Positions 10,532 to 21,563 of a DNA stretch of 64,000 bases are shown here, one piece after another (position 1 is the stretch's first letter; the number at the start of each line of letters is the position of its first letter). The stretch spans positions 48,562 through 112,561 of the forward strand of contig QCNQ01000002.1 of the NCBI GenBank assembly GCA_003213155.1, in the 5' to 3' direction. Under the pieces are notes generated by a model that saw only the letters and a list, made by a program, of their open reading frames with translations, was not told the DNA's origin and made no database searches. Both the position numbers and the translations under genes were made by a program. Source of the stretch: Pelagibacteraceae bacterium AG-426-G02 (lineage in GTDB: Bacteria; Pseudomonadota; Alphaproteobacteria; Pelagibacterales; Pelagibacteraceae).

Positions 10532-11377
10532 ATGATTTTAATTGATGGAAAAAAAGAAGCAGCACTATTAAGGGAACAGCTTAAAAAAGAAGTATCTGAT
10601 CTTAAAATTAGGTATAATAAAGTTCCAGGGTTAACAGTAATTTTGATTGGAGACTTAACTCCTAGTCAGATTTACGTTCGAAACAAAGAAAAATCTGCTA
10701 ACGAAGTTGGACTTAAATCCGATGTGATTAAATATCCAGATAGTGTTGAAGAAAAAGTTATTTTAGAGAAGATAGATGAATTAAATAAAGATAACTCTGT
10801 GTCAGGTATTTTGGTTCAATTACCATTACCAAAACATATTGATAAACAAAAAATTATTGAAGCGATTGACCCATCAAAAGATGTAGATGGATTTCATCCA
10901 ATGAATGTTGGAAATCTTTCATCAGGTTATGAGAGTTCCGTTCCATGCACACCATTAGGATGTTATTTGTTAATTAAAAAAATAGAACCTAACTTAAATG
11001 GTAAAAAAGCAGTTGTTGTTGGTCGATCTAACTTAAATGGTAAACCAATGACTCAACTTTTACTGAAAGAAAATTGTACTGTTACTATAACACACTCTAA
11101 AACAAAAGATTTAAAAGCAGAGTGTTTAGAAGCTGATATTATAATTGCAGCGGTTGGTATTCCCGAGTTAGTTAAAGGTGATTGGGTTAAAAAAGATACA
11201 ATAGTGATCGATGTTGGAATTAATAAAACTGAGAAAGGTATTGTTGGTGATGTTGCATTTGATGAAGTTTCAAAAAATGCCAAAGCACTCACGCCTGTTC
11301 CTGGTGGAGTTGGTCCAATGACAATCGCTTGCTTGCTAAAAAATACGATTGACTGTTTCAAAAGATCGCAAGTATAA
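10532..11377 (+). CDS. folD: Bifunctional methylenetetrahydrofolate dehydrogenase/cyclohydrolase
   Basis: GILVQLPLPKHID, PSKDVDGFHPMNVG, PCTPLG, VVVGRSNLNGKPM, TPVPGGVGPMT; ATG at 10532 preferred over ORF-track start 10475, which lies inside yggT. Confidence 0.95.
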   Translation: MILIDGKKEAALLREQLKKEVSDLKIRYNKVPGLTVILIGDLTPSQIYVRNKEKSANEVGLKSDVIKYPDSVEEKVILEKIDELNKDNSVSGILVQLPLPKHIDKQKIIEAIDPSKDVDGFHPMNVGNLSSGYESSVPCTPLGCYLLIKKIEPNLNGKKAVVVGRSNLNGKPMTQLLLKENCTVTITHSKTKDLKAECLEADIIIAAVGIPELVKGDWVKKDTIVIDVGINKTEKGIVGDVAFDEVSKNAKALTPVPGGVGPMTIACLLKNTIDCFKRSQV

Positions 11378-11414
11378 TATTGAATTCAACAAATTTTTTT
11401 TGATAAGATAGGTT

Positions 11415-11618
11415 ATGAAAAAACCTAAATACCCCTATAGAATTGCACTTCTCATGCTCATACTGACAGTTCCACCAATTGGCGCGACACAATTAGGTTG
11501 GTATTTATATGATAAACAAACTGGATTTGATTATGGTATGATAGTTGGAACATTTTCAGTAATTTATGCTGCTTGGTTAATGTATGAAAAGAATTGGAGA
11601 GAAGATGATGAGGATTAA
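11415..11618 (+). CDS. Small membrane protein
   Basis: 67 aa, two hydrophobic segments. Confidence 0.6.
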   Translation: MKKPKYPYRIALLMLILTVPPIGATQLGWYLYDKQTGFDYGMIVGTFSVIYAAWLMYEKNWREDDED

Positions 11619-11621
11619 ATT

Positions 11622-11888
11622 GTGGAAAAAATAATTTTTTTTGGATTAGCGATACCAATTTTAGCATTTGTCCTTTACTTGGGTGGAACTGCTATCATGA
11701 AAGGTTTTGAGGCCAAAAGAGAAAATAAATCCAATGAGAACTTAGAAGACCAGGACCATGAAGACAACTTGTCTGATAATAATGATAAGTTAACAGATGA
11801 ATTGAATAAATTAAATCAACTCCTTAAAGATGGTGTTTTAACAGAAGAAGAATTTAAAAAAGCTAAAAAGAAAATTTTAGATAATTAA
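11622..11888 (+). CDS. Small membrane protein with C-terminal SHOCT-like motif
   Basis: N-terminal TM and DELNKLNQLLKDGVLTEEEFKKAKKKIL (SHOCT pattern); GTG start. Confidence 0.75.
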   Translation: MEKIIFFGLAIPILAFVLYLGGTAIMKGFEAKRENKSNENLEDQDHEDNLSDNNDKLTDELNKLNQLLKDGVLTEEEFKKAKKKILDN

Positions 11889-12889
11889 TTATAATCAAGT
11901 AATTTTTTTAAAGATCCAAATTCACCTATTTTATAAATTATTGCATCGTCTTTTTTAAATCCATATTTTTCCGCTCCAGCTTTAAATCTTACAGGTGGCT
12001 CCATGATTGGTTCTAGGGATAAAACAAACGTGCCCCAATGCATTCCAATCACTTTTTTACTCTTTAAATTTTTTGCAACCTCTAAAGCTTCTTCTGGATT
12101 TGTGTGATAAACTGACTTATCCTTATAAGGCATTATTGGATAAAAATTATAGGCACCAATATTTATAAATGTAAGATCAATTGGACCATACTTATTACCT
12201 ATATCTTTATAAATATTTCCTACTCCAGTGTCACAACCAAATAATAACTTTATATCTTTATATTCGATCAAAAAATTTCCCCATAAAGTTTTATTAGTAT
12301 CTGTTAGACTTCTTTTTGACCAATGCACAGCAGGTAAAAAAGTAATTTTTAAATTTTTATTTATTTCAATTTTATCATACCAGTCCATTTCATTCACATC
12401 GCTATAACCATTTCTGTAAAAATATTTACCAAGTTTTAATGGAAGTAAAACTTTAGAATTTTTAAAAGGAAATCTCCGGATTGTCATCATATCTTGATGA
12501 TCATAATGATTATGGGTGAGTAAAAAAATATCTGTTTGTGGAATCTCGTTTAATTTTAATGCTGGTTCGGTAAATCTCTTAGGTCCAAAAATTAGCGGCC
12601 CAGCATTTTTTGAAAATACTGGATCTGTAATAATTGTTGTTTCACCAAGCTTAATTAAAAATGTTGCATGGCCAATCCATGCTACATAATCGTCTTCTTG
12701 AAATTTTTTTAAGTCTGTTAAAACTTTCTCTCTTTCAATAACATGTTCTTTGGGAACTGTCATATTAAGTTTTTTTTTCTCTCTATTAAAAATTTTGAAG
12801 GACCATTTAACATTAGGATCTGGTTTTGGTGAACCCTGAGGATTTCTAAAAGTACCGTCTGGTAAATGGTGATAAGGTTTTTTTTCCAC
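11885..12889 (-). CDS. MBL-fold metallohydrolase (NAPE-PLD/UlaG-like)
   Basis: WIGHATFLIKLGETTIITDPVFS, LTHNHYDHQDM, HWGTF. Confidence 0.88.
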   Translation of the reverse strand: MEKKPYHHLPDGTFRNPQGSPKPDPNVKWSFKIFNREKKKLNMTVPKEHVIEREKVLTDLKKFQEDDYVAWIGHATFLIKLGETTIITDPVFSKNAGPLIFGPKRFTEPALKLNEIPQTDIFLLTHNHYDHQDMMTIRRFPFKNSKVLLPLKLGKYFYRNGYSDVNEMDWYDKIEINKNLKITFLPAVHWSKRSLTDTNKTLWGNFLIEYKDIKLLFGCDTGVGNIYKDIGNKYGPIDLTFINIGAYNFYPIMPYKDKSVYHTNPEEALEVAKNLKSKKVIGMHWGTFVLSLEPIMEPPVRFKAGAEKYGFKKDDAIIYKIGEFGSLKKLLDYN

Positions 12890-12894
12890 TAAAA

Positions 12895-13515
12895 CTAATT
12901 TTTTTTATTGTAAGTTTTTATAATTGTCTCCTCTAAAGTTCTACTCATTATTATGGTGCCCTTTTCATTTGGATGTATACCATCACTTAGATTAAACTCA
13001 GGCTTCATGGCAACTCCCTCAAGTAAAAAAGGAATAAGCTCTATTTTAAATTTTTTGGCTAGATTAGGAAAAATTTTGTCAAATTTTTTTTTATAAGAAA
13101 AACCATGCGAGGTTGGAGCAACCATCCCAGCTAGGACGATTTCAATATTTTTATCTTGAGCAATTTTTATAATTTTTTCTAAATTGCTTTTTGTTTCTTT
13201 TGGCTGGATGCCTCTTAACATGTCATTAGCCCCTAAGCATAAAATTATTAGATCTATATCTGGCTCACTCAAAGTCCAATCAGCTCTATTTAATCCCCCT
13301 GACGATGTACTACCAGAAACACTGCCATCAACAATCTCAATATTATAACCCTTTGCTTCTAAATTTTCCTCTAAAACGACTGGTAAACTATTGTCATCAG
13401 ACAAACCATAACCAGCCATCAAACTATCACCAAATAATACAATCTTTTCGATTGCATATGCATTAATGGTTAGTAGACAGATAATAATTATTTTAATAAT
13501 AAAACTTTTGTTCAT
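12895..13515 (-). CDS. GDSL-type arylesterase / TesA-like lipase with signal peptide
   Basis: VLFGDSLMAGYGL, LCLGANDMLRGI, DGIHPNEKG; internal ATG at 13515 gives MNKSFIIKIIIICLLTINAYA, a better start than 13704. Confidence 0.88.
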   Translation of the reverse strand: MNKSFIIKIIIICLLTINAYAIEKIVLFGDSLMAGYGLSDDNSLPVVLEENLEAKGYNIEIVDGSVSGSTSSGGLNRADWTLSEPDIDLIILCLGANDMLRGIQPKETKSNLEKIIKIAQDKNIEIVLAGMVAPTSHGFSYKKKFDKIFPNLAKKFKIELIPFLLEGVAMKPEFNLSDGIHPNEKGTIIMSRTLEETIIKTYNKKN

Positions 13516-14179
13516 GAGTACTCTTCTTAAATTAAAAAAGATAAATCTTAAATACCAAACTGGTAAAGATAATATTAGTGTTTTAAAAGATATAAATTTG
13601 ACCACAAAAAAAAAAGAAACTATTTCAATAGTAGGTGAAAGTGGTTCAGGAAAAACAAGTTTAATCATGTTAATTGGTGGTTTAGAGCGTCCAACTTCAG
13701 GCAAGATATACTTCCAAGACCACGAAATTACAAAATTAAGTGAGGATGAAGTATCAAAAATCAGAAAAAAAAATATTGGTATAATTTTTCAGTCTTTTTA
13801 TCTAATCCCAAATTATACAGCCTTAGAGAATGTAACCTTAATTCTTGAATTGAATAAATTTAAAAATCCTGAAAAAGAAGCAAAATCTCTTTTAGATAGA
13901 TTTGGCTTAAAACATCGACTAAATAATTTACCCAGTCAGTTATCTGGAGGAGAACAACAGCGTGTCGCTATCGCAAGAGCTATTGCTATGAAGCCAGAGC
14001 TAATTCTAGCTGACGAACCTACAGGAAATTTAGATACAGAAAATTCCGATATGATTTCTAAAATTTTATTTAGGTATGTTAAAGAGGAGGGTTCCTCATT
14101 AATTATGGTAACACACGACCCGAAACTTGCTAACCGCGCAAGCAGAAAAATTAAAATTAAAGATGGAAAAATTAAATAA
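13514..14179 (+). CDS. ABC transporter ATP-binding protein (YbbA/LolD-like)
   Basis: Walker A GESGSGKTSL, signature LSGGEQQRVAIARA, Walker B LILADEPTGNLD; start at ATG 13514. Confidence 0.92.
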   Translation: MSTLLKLKKINLKYQTGKDNISVLKDINLTTKKKETISIVGESGSGKTSLIMLIGGLERPTSGKIYFQDHEITKLSEDEVSKIRKKNIGIIFQSFYLIPNYTALENVTLILELNKFKNPEKEAKSLLDRFGLKHRLNNLPSQLSGGEQQRVAIARAIAMKPELILADEPTGNLDTENSDMISKILFRYVKEEGSSLIMVTHDPKLANRASRKIKIKDGKIK

Positions 14180-16700
14180 TTTTTATCAATACAAGTTTAT
14201 CTTAATATATGCTCTTCGAGATTTAAAAAGGAACTATAAAAAAATCTCTAGTATTATCATCACTCTGTTCATCAGTCTTTTTATATTAAGTGCAATATTT
14301 ACTATTGAGGATAGTTTAAAAAAGGAACTCAAAGAAAATGCTAAAGAGCTTTTAGGTGGAGACTTAGAAATTGATTATAACAGAAATCAAGGAAATATAG
14401 ATTTATTAAATAAAGTTGAAGAGTTTACAACTATATCAGAGATGGTTGAATTCAGCACAATGCTTTCGACAACAAATCGAAAGAAAAATAAATCTTTATT
14501 TACTAGAATAAAAACAGTTGACCAAAAGTATCCTTTATATGGTGAAGTAACCTATGAACCTGCTGATGCTTATGAAAGAATGCAAACTGAGCCTTATACA
14601 ATTTTAATTAATGAGAGTTTATCAAAAACATTAAATATCAAAACAAATGAAATTGTAAAAATTCAAGATCAAGAATTTCTTGTTATTGGTAAGGTAAGAT
14701 CTGTTCCAGATGTAAGTGGATTTGTGACTTTTGGAGATTGGGTTTTAACAGGTAAACAAACTTTAGATATCTTAAAACTTAACGGAATAGGAAATTTTTT
14801 AAATTATGAATATAAAGTAAAATTTAATACCAATGATAATTCAGAAATAATCATAAAAAAAATTGAAAGTATTTTTAAAGATGATCAAAAGGTAAAAATT
14901 AGATATCCAGAAAATGCAGCAAGTGGATTAAAAAGAGTAATTGGTAACTTTTCACAATTTTTATCCCTTGTCTCAATAAGTGCGATGCTTATTGCTGGTA
15001 TTGGTATTGCTAATACTCTTTTGTCTTTTATAAATCAAAATAACTTGTCTATAGCAGTAAGAAAGGCCTTAGGTTTCTATTCCGGTAATATTAAAAAACT
15101 TTATTATCTTCAATTGGTAATATTATTATTTATAATTACTATTTCAGCGTATTTAAGTAGTTTATTAATTGTGCCATTAGCAGACAAATATTTGTCAAGT
15201 AGCTTTGGACTTAAAATAAATCTATTTTTTTCTTTTTTTAATTTTTTTAAAATTTTTTTAATAGGTCTATTAGTTTTGATAATTTTTTCGATTCCTACAA
15301 TTAGTTCTATCGATCAAGTCAAACCTTCAAGTCTATTTAGAAATGTATTCCAAAACTTACAATTTTATTATTCAAAAAAATTAATTGGCATGAGTATTAT
15401 AATGTTATCGATTTTAATTTTAATATTTACTTATAGATCGGAAAATCTTGTTTATAGTCTTGGATATTTTGGGGCATTTTTTATTTGTTTGATTATCTTT
15501 TTTCTACTTTCAAAGTTAATTATATTTTCTCTAAAAAAGTTTAAATTTAATTCGAGCACTCCTTTGAAAGTATCTATTAAAAATATTACACAATCAAAAA
15601 GTATTACACCTATTACAATTATGTCTTTAGGCCTTGGTGTTACATTACTTTTGACTTTGGCATTAGTTGGAACTAATTTTAAAAGAGAGATAGCAAAATC
15701 AATACCTGACATCGCTCCTGATTATTTTTTTGTGGGCATTCAAAATGGAGAGCGTGAAAAGTTTGAACAAAGAATTTTATCAATGGATCCTGGTGCAAAT
15801 ATTGAAATTGTGCCAATGGTTTCTTCAGGAATAGTAAAAATTAATGGTATAAATCCAAACACATACATTACACCCGAAAATGATAGTTATTGGGTTATTG
15901 GCAGTGAACGGAGATCATCTTGGACAAAAGAAGTTCCTGAGGACAATTTAATTATTGATGGTAAGTGGTGGGATTTGTCTAAACCAAATCAACTTCAGAT
16001 ATCATTAGACGCTAAGGTTGCAAAAGATTTTAATATTAAATTAGGGGATATATTTACTTTAAATATCTATGGTAGAGAAATTGATGGTGAAATAGTCAAC
16101 TTTAGACAAGTTGATTATAGAGATCTAAATATAAATTTTGCAATGCTTTTTAACCCTGATTTTGCAAAAAATATTCCTCACGAATATTTAGCAACCACAA
16201 AGTTCTATAATTTAAATAAATTTGATGAAACAAAAATGCTTGAAATTTTCCCTAGTTTATCAATGATTAAAATTGCTGATTATTTAAATAAAGTAACTAA
16301 TGTTTTAAATAAAGTTTTCATAGCAGTTATTGTCATTTCAACAGTCACTATCGTCATTGGTTTAATTGTAATATCAAGTGCAATAATGGTCCAAGGAAAA
16401 GTAAGAGAATACCAAAATTTGGTTTTTAAAATTTTAGGTTTTTCAAGAAAAGAGATTGTTTTTTCTTCGCTGATTGAATTTATGATTATTTTTATATCTG
16501 TAATAATGATTGCAGTTTTGTTTGCTGTAGTTGGTTCAAAATTTATTATTGAAAATATATTTGAGTTATTCTGGAAGTTTGATCTTAAAGTTTTGATTTA
16601 TCTTGGTTTATCCATTGGTTTAGTAACGTTGGTATTAATATTATTAACTAATATTAAATATTTAAATCCAAAGGTTTATCCTCTTATAAGAAATCAATAA
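14163..16700 (+). CDS. FtsX-like ABC permease (YbbP-like)
   Basis: ~845 aa, FtsX-type permease repeats, overlaps ATPase gene end; MEKLNNFYQYKFILIYALRDLKRNYKK start. Confidence 0.9.
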   Translation: MEKLNNFYQYKFILIYALRDLKRNYKKISSIIITLFISLFILSAIFTIEDSLKKELKENAKELLGGDLEIDYNRNQGNIDLLNKVEEFTTISEMVEFSTMLSTTNRKKNKSLFTRIKTVDQKYPLYGEVTYEPADAYERMQTEPYTILINESLSKTLNIKTNEIVKIQDQEFLVIGKVRSVPDVSGFVTFGDWVLTGKQTLDILKLNGIGNFLNYEYKVKFNTNDNSEIIIKKIESIFKDDQKVKIRYPENAASGLKRVIGNFSQFLSLVSISAMLIAGIGIANTLLSFINQNNLSIAVRKALGFYSGNIKKLYYLQLVILLFIITISAYLSSLLIVPLADKYLSSSFGLKINLFFSFFNFFKIFLIGLLVLIIFSIPTISSIDQVKPSSLFRNVFQNLQFYYSKKLIGMSIIMLSILILIFTYRSENLVYSLGYFGAFFICLIIFFLLSKLIIFSLKKFKFNSSTPLKVSIKNITQSKSITPITIMSLGLGVTLLLTLALVGTNFKREIAKSIPDIAPDYFFVGIQNGEREKFEQRILSMDPGANIEIVPMVSSGIVKINGINPNTYITPENDSYWVIGSERRSSWTKEVPEDNLIIDGKWWDLSKPNQLQISLDAKVAKDFNIKLGDIFTLNIYGREIDGEIVNFRQVDYRDLNINFAMLFNPDFAKNIPHEYLATTKFYNLNKFDETKMLEIFPSLSMIKIADYLNKVTNVLNKVFIAVIVISTVTIVIGLIVISSAIMVQGKVREYQNLVFKILGFSRKEIVFSSLIEFMIIFISVIMIAVLFAVVGSKFIIENIFELFWKFDLKVLIYLGLSIGLVTLVLILLTNIKYLNPKVYPLIRNQ

Positions 16701-16710
16701 TCACTAAGAT

Positions 16711-17778
16711 CTATTTATCCTTCTCCATCAGCCAAAGGTTATCACTCGCCAAAAAGTAAATTTTTCCATTTTTTGGATGAACCTGGATATCTCTAATTCG
16801 TCCGATCTCATCTTTAAAAATTACATCTTCTTTTATGTTGGACAAATCATTGAAGATTAGTTTTCTTAAGGATTGATCTTTTAATGATGTAATTAAAGCA
16901 TGACTATTCCATTCATTAAATTCGTTTCCTTCATAAATTGTAATTGCACTTGTTGCAATTGAAGGCACCCAATACTGGATTGCTTTTGTAAAGCCAGGTT
17001 TCCATTTTGGACCAATTGGAAAGCCAGAATAATTTTTTCCTCCCCAGCCTAATATTTTCCAACCATAATTTTCACCTTTTTTTACTTCACCAAACCAATC
17101 ACCACCTTTGGCACCATGGTTACTCATATAAATTTTACCATCGTATGATGATAAAGTTAGACCTTGAGGATTTCTGATACCAATTTGATAAATTTCAGGT
17201 AGCCAATCTGGCTTATCTACAAATTTAGGATTATCATTTGGAATACTTCCATCAAGTTTAATTCTTATAATACTCCCAGGATGTTGTGAGGGGTCTTGAG
17301 CAATCATGCCTTTACCTCTTTCACCGGCAGAGGCAAATAAGTGATTATCTTTGATCGCTAACCTTGAACCAAAATGATAACCAGAATCAATAGGAGGTTC
17401 AGCTTGAAAAATATTTTTAAAATTTAATTTTTTTTCATCAAAAATAGCTTTAGCAATAGAGGTACTTGTTTTGCCATTACCTCTGTTTTCAGAATATGAA
17501 ACATAAATAAAATTATCTTTATATAAAATATCTAAAAGACCACCCTGTCCATGTTCTAGAAAATTTAGGTTATGATCAACTTCAACAGCTTTTTTTTGGA
17601 GTATATCTATGATCTTAATTTTTCCACTTTTTTCAGTAATAATTAGTTCTTTATTATTTAAAAAAGACGAACCCCATGGGTCGTTAAGAGCAACTAATTT
17701 TTTGAATTTTAAATTTTGAGCAAATAAATTTGTTGAAAAAAATATAAAAAATATAATTACAAAAAAAAGCTTTTTCAC
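16711..17778 (-). CDS. PQQ-dependent sugar dehydrogenase family protein (Glc/sorbosone dehydrogenase, YliI-like), secreted
   Basis: NDPWGSSFLNNKELIITEKSGKI, GQGGLLDILY, SGYHFGSRLAI, GIRNPQGL, YGWKILGWG; GTG at 17778 gives VKKLFFVIIFFIFFSTNLFAQ signal peptide. Confidence 0.88.
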   Translation of the reverse strand: MKKLFFVIIFFIFFSTNLFAQNLKFKKLVALNDPWGSSFLNNKELIITEKSGKIKIIDILQKKAVEVDHNLNFLEHGQGGLLDILYKDNFIYVSYSENRGNGKTSTSIAKAIFDEKKLNFKNIFQAEPPIDSGYHFGSRLAIKDNHLFASAGERGKGMIAQDPSQHPGSIIRIKLDGSIPNDNPKFVDKPDWLPEIYQIGIRNPQGLTLSSYDGKIYMSNHGAKGGDWFGEVKKGENYGWKILGWGGKNYSGFPIGPKWKPGFTKAIQYWVPSIATSAITIYEGNEFNEWNSHALITSLKDQSLRKLIFNDLSNIKEDVIFKDEIGRIRDIQVHPKNGKIYFLASDNLWLMEKDK

Positions 17779-17779
17779 C

Positions 17780-18490
17780 TTATGAGAGTTTAGATCTTCC
17801 ACCATCTACTGCAATAATTTGACCTGTTATCCAAGAGCTATCTTCAGTAATTAAAAATCTAGCTAAAGAGGCAGAGTCTTTTCCCTCTCCCAATCTTTTT
17901 AAAGGATGGGCCTTTGCAATACCATCTGCTAGGGCTTTATTCTTTAACATGGGCTCAGCAATTTTTGAATTGGTTAAGCTTGGCGCAATACAATTCACTC
18001 TTATGTTTGGAGCAAATTCAGCTGCAAGTGAAACTGTTAAACCCTCAACAGCTGCTTTTGTTGATGCAATAATTGCGTGATTGGTAAATCCTCTTTGAGC
18101 AGCAACAGTTGAAAATAAAACTATTGAGCCCTTATTTTTTTTCAAACTGTCTTGATAACCCTTAATAACTTCAACCGCAGAATAAAGATTTAATTTCATA
18201 CATTTTACAAAATCTTGTTCTGTTACCATTCTCACAGGTTTTAAGTCAATTGACCCAACACAATAAGCAACACCTTTTACATCAGAAATATCATTTTTAA
18301 CTTTTTCTATAAATCCCTCTTCCAAAACATCTGCGATAGTAAAAGGACACCCTAATCTCTCTGAAATATTTTTAACCTCGTTTTCATCTCTACCTACTAA
18401 ATGTACACTATTTCCAGAATTTACTAATTGTTCAGCCAAGCTTGATCCGATTGAACCTGTCGCACCAAAAATAAGATATTTTTCTGACAT
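17780..18490 (-). CDS. Short-chain dehydrogenase/reductase
   Basis: IFGATGSIGSSLAEQL, ASTKAAVEGLT, RVNCIAPSLTN, ITGQIIAVDGG. Confidence 0.92.
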   Translation of the reverse strand: MSEKYLIFGATGSIGSSLAEQLVNSGNSVHLVGRDENEVKNISERLGCPFTIADVLEEGFIEKVKNDISDVKGVAYCVGSIDLKPVRMVTEQDFVKCMKLNLYSAVEVIKGYQDSLKKNKGSIVLFSTVAAQRGFTNHAIIASTKAAVEGLTVSLAAEFAPNIRVNCIAPSLTNSKIAEPMLKNKALADGIAKAHPLKRLGEGKDSASLARFLITEDSSWITGQIIAVDGGRSKLS

Positions 18491-18517
18491 AAAAAATTTA
18501 ATTAGTTATATTTAATT

Positions 18518-20008
18518 ATGAAGTTATTTTTTATACTGGGCAATCAATTATTTCCATCAAAATACCTAGACCGCTTCAAAAAAGACCACCTTTTTTTCAT
18601 GGCTGAAGATTACGAGCTTTGTACTTATGAAAAACATCATAAACAAAAAATTCTTCTATTTTTATCATCAATGCGATCTCACGCAGATGTACTTAAAAAA
18701 GATAAATTTAAAATAGAATACTCAAAAATAGAGGATAAAGAATTTAAGGAAAGTTATTTTAAAAAGCTTAAAAAATTAATTAGTACAAAAAAGATTAAGG
18801 AAATATCCAGTTTTGAAGTTGAGGATAAGTTTTTTGAAAAAAAAATTAATCAATTTGTTAATAAAGAAAAAATAAAATGGAATATTATCCAGACGCCAAT
18901 GTTTTTAAATTCAAGAGAGGATTTTAAAAAATATTTATCTAAATCCAAAAAACCATTTATGGCAACTTTCTACAAAGATGTCAGAAAAAAATCTGGAATA
19001 TTAATGGGTGCTGATGGGAATCCTACAGGAGGCAAGTGGAGTTTTGATGAGGATAATAGAAATAAGTTACCAAAAAATATTTCAATCCCAAAATTTCCAA
19101 AAATAAATGAAACTTCTCATACTAAAAAGCTAAAACCTATTGTTGAAAAGCTATTTAAGGATCATCCTGGCAGTACCAAAAATTTCTGGTTTGCTACAGA
19201 ACACAATGATGTTTTGAAGCTTTTAAATTTTTTCATTAAAGAAAAATCAAATTTATTTGGTGATTACGAGGATGCAGTTGATCAAAAAGATAATATTTTG
19301 TTTCATAGTGCACTAAGTCCATATGTAAATTTAGGTCTTATAACTCCAGAATTTATAATTAAAAAAATTTTAGAATTCCATAAAAGTAAAAAAATAAGAC
19401 TAAATTCTTTAGAGGGATACGTTCGTCAAATAATTGGTTGGAGAGAATTTATGAGAGGAATTTATCAAAGTTATTCTAGTGAAATGGAGACAGGAAATTT
19501 TTTCAAACAAAATCGTAAGATGAAAAAATCCTGGTATGACGGCACTACTGGATTACCACCATTGGATTATGCAATAAAGAACGCATTAAATCATGGATGG
19601 TCTCATCATATTGAAAGACTTATGATTTTATCAAACATAATGAACCTTTGTGAGATCAAACCCACTATTGTTTACAAGTGGTTTATGGAAATGTTTGTGG
19701 ACTCCTCAGATTGGGTGATGGTTCCAAATGTTTATGGAATGGGATTGTTTAGTGATGGTGGAATATTTGCAACTAAACCATACATTTGTGGATCAAGTTA
19801 TTTTATGAAGATGATGGATTTTAAGAGGGGTGATTGGTGCAATATAATGGATGGGCTTTATTGGAGATTTATAGATCGAAATAGAAAGTTTTTTTTAAAA
19901 AATCCAAGGCTTTCAATGATGGTGAGAATTTTCGATAAGATGAAAACTGATAGAAAAAAATTGATTTTGTCAGCTGCAGATAAATTCATTAAAGAAAATA
20001 CAATTTAG
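18518..20008 (+). CDS. Cryptochrome/photolyase-related protein (FeS-BCP / PhrB-like group)
   Basis: [118 protein letters not shown]. Confidence 0.93.
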   Translation: MKLFFILGNQLFPSKYLDRFKKDHLFFMAEDYELCTYEKHHKQKILLFLSSMRSHADVLKKDKFKIEYSKIEDKEFKESYFKKLKKLISTKKIKEISSFEVEDKFFEKKINQFVNKEKIKWNIIQTPMFLNSREDFKKYLSKSKKPFMATFYKDVRKKSGILMGADGNPTGGKWSFDEDNRNKLPKNISIPKFPKINETSHTKKLKPIVEKLFKDHPGSTKNFWFATEHNDVLKLLNFFIKEKSNLFGDYEDAVDQKDNILFHSALSPYVNLGLITPEFIIKKILEFHKSKKIRLNSLEGYVRQIIGWREFMRGIYQSYSSEMETGNFFKQNRKMKKSWYDGTTGLPPLDYAIKNALNHGWSHHIERLMILSNIMNLCEIKPTIVYKWFMEMFVDSSDWVMVPNVYGMGLFSDGGIFATKPYICGSSYFMKMMDFKRGDWCNIMDGLYWRFIDRNRKFFLKNPRLSMMVRIFDKMKTDRKKLILSAADKFIKENTI

Positions 20009-20136
20009 TGAAAAAAGAAAATTTACCAATTAAAGTTTGTCCAATATGTCAAAGGCCATTTAAATGGAGAAAAAAATGGAGACTTAATTGGGAAAAAGTT
20101 AAGTATTGTTCAAAAAAATGTTCATCAAAAAAATGA
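20008..20136 (+). CDS. DUF2256 small zinc-ribbon-like protein
   Basis: GTG start overlapping previous stop; [42 protein letters not shown] (42 aa) with CxxC...CxxxC; below ORF-track length cutoff. Confidence 0.88.
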   Translation: MKKENLPIKVCPICQRPFKWRKKWRLNWEKVKYCSKKCSSKK

Positions 20137-21563
20137 AAAATTTTTATAAATATTCAATTTTATTTTTATTAATAATTCTTACAAATAACGCTCGTGCAGA
20201 ATTTTTTGAGGATCTATCAAAAATTATTGAGAATAATGAAAAAAGACTGAGCTATGGTATTTCAGTGACAGATTTTAATATGGATGGAAGTAATGAGTTT
20301 TTAGTCACAGGTTTTGGTTTTCCGAATTTAGCGTTATCTTTTCAAGATGGAAAATTGAAGAATATAAACCAACAAAAAATTTTTTCAGATATTTCAAAGA
20401 AAACCATTGGAGTTGCTGCATGTGATATTGATAAAGATGGCTTTGAAGAAATCTACTTTTTAAATACTGATACATATAGTGGAGTTAAAAAATATTCAGA
20501 CAGATTATTGGATATAAAAGATAATAATTATTTTGATTTATTTGAATTAGAAAAAAATAAAGAAAATCTAAATTTAACAGCAGGAAGATCTGTTGTTTGT
20601 GTAGATAGAAAGGGAGATGGTGAATATGGAATTTATGTTGCAAACTACGGAGGACCAACAAGGTTTTATGAGATTGAAAATGAACTTATCAAAGATAAAG
20701 CTGAGAATTTAAATCTTGATAATATTACTGGTGGAAGAGCAGTTGTATCTGGGCATATTTTGACAGAAAGAGCCGATATCTTTGCGGCTAATGAGAGAGG
20801 AGCAAATTTTCTTTTTAAAAATAATAATGGAAATTTTGATGATGTTGCATTTGATTATAGATTAGATGATGCAATCCAAAATGGACGGGGTACAGCTTTA
20901 TCAGACATATATTACCGGGGTAGATTAGATATTTTAAGTGGTAATTGGCTTGGATATCACAGAGCTTGGGTCCTGGAAAATAATGAATTTAAAGACATTG
21001 GAAGTAAAGATTTTGATGAACCCTCTAGAATAAGAACAATTATTTCTGCAGATTTTGATAATGATGGTTTTGATGAAGTTTTCATGAACAATATAGCAGA
21101 ACCAAATAAGTTATTTCGTATTAAAGATAATGGAAAATTTGAGCAGATAAATTTTCAGGTAGGACTCGAAGCTAATGGATATGGAACTGGGGCTGCAGTC
21201 GCAGATATAGATAATGATGGAATTTTAGAATTATTAGTTTCTCGTGGTGAAAGTAAAGCACAAACATTAACTTTGTATAAAGCAAAAGTTGATAAAGGAA
21301 ATAAATACTTAAGGATTAAACCATTAAATAAGTATGGTGCGCCAGCAAGAGGAGCCACTGTTACCTTAATAACTAATCAAAGAAAACATTCAAAAACAAT
21401 TGATGCAGGATCTGGTTACTTATGCCAAATGGAACCTGTGGCACATTATGGAATTAGAAAAAAAGAAAAAAATTTTAAAGTAGAAATTAGATGGACAAAT
21501 GGAAGTAAAGAAATGATTGATATAAAGAAACTTAACCAAACAATTATTGTAAGACAGAAATGA
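20133..21563 (+). CDS. Secreted CRTAC1-like protein: VCBS/FG-GAP repeats plus ASPIC/UnbV domain
   Basis: Signal peptide [22 protein letters not shown]; repeated [41 protein letters not shown]-terminal ASPIC-like [11 protein letters not shown]...[11 protein letters not shown]. Confidence 0.85.
   Translation: MKNFYKYSILFLLIILTNNARAEFFEDLSKIIENNEKRLSYGISVTDFNMDGSNEFLVTGFGFPNLALSFQDGKLKNINQQKIFSDISKKTIGVAACDIDKDGFEEIYFLNTDTYSGVKKYSDRLLDIKDNNYFDLFELEKNKENLNLTAGRSVVCVDRKGDGEYGIYVANYGGPTRFYEIENELIKDKAENLNLDNITGGRAVVSGHILTERADIFAANERGANFLFKNNNGNFDDVAFDYRLDDAIQNGRGTALSDIYYRGRLDILSGNWLGYHRAWVLENNEFKDIGSKDFDEPSRIRTIISADFDNDGFDEVFMNNIAEPNKLFRIKDNGKFEQINFQVGLEANGYGTGAAVADIDNDGILELLVSRGESKAQTLTLYKAKVDKGNKYLRIKPLNKYGAPARGATVTLITNQRKHSKTIDAGSGYLCQMEPVAHYGIRKKEKNFKVEIRWTNGSKEMIDIKKLNQTIIVRQK

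Noticed and set aside
13516-13704. N-terminal extension of the TesA-like ORF
   Set aside because: It would be antisense to the conserved ABC ATPase Walker A region, and the ATG at 13515 yields a proper signal peptide
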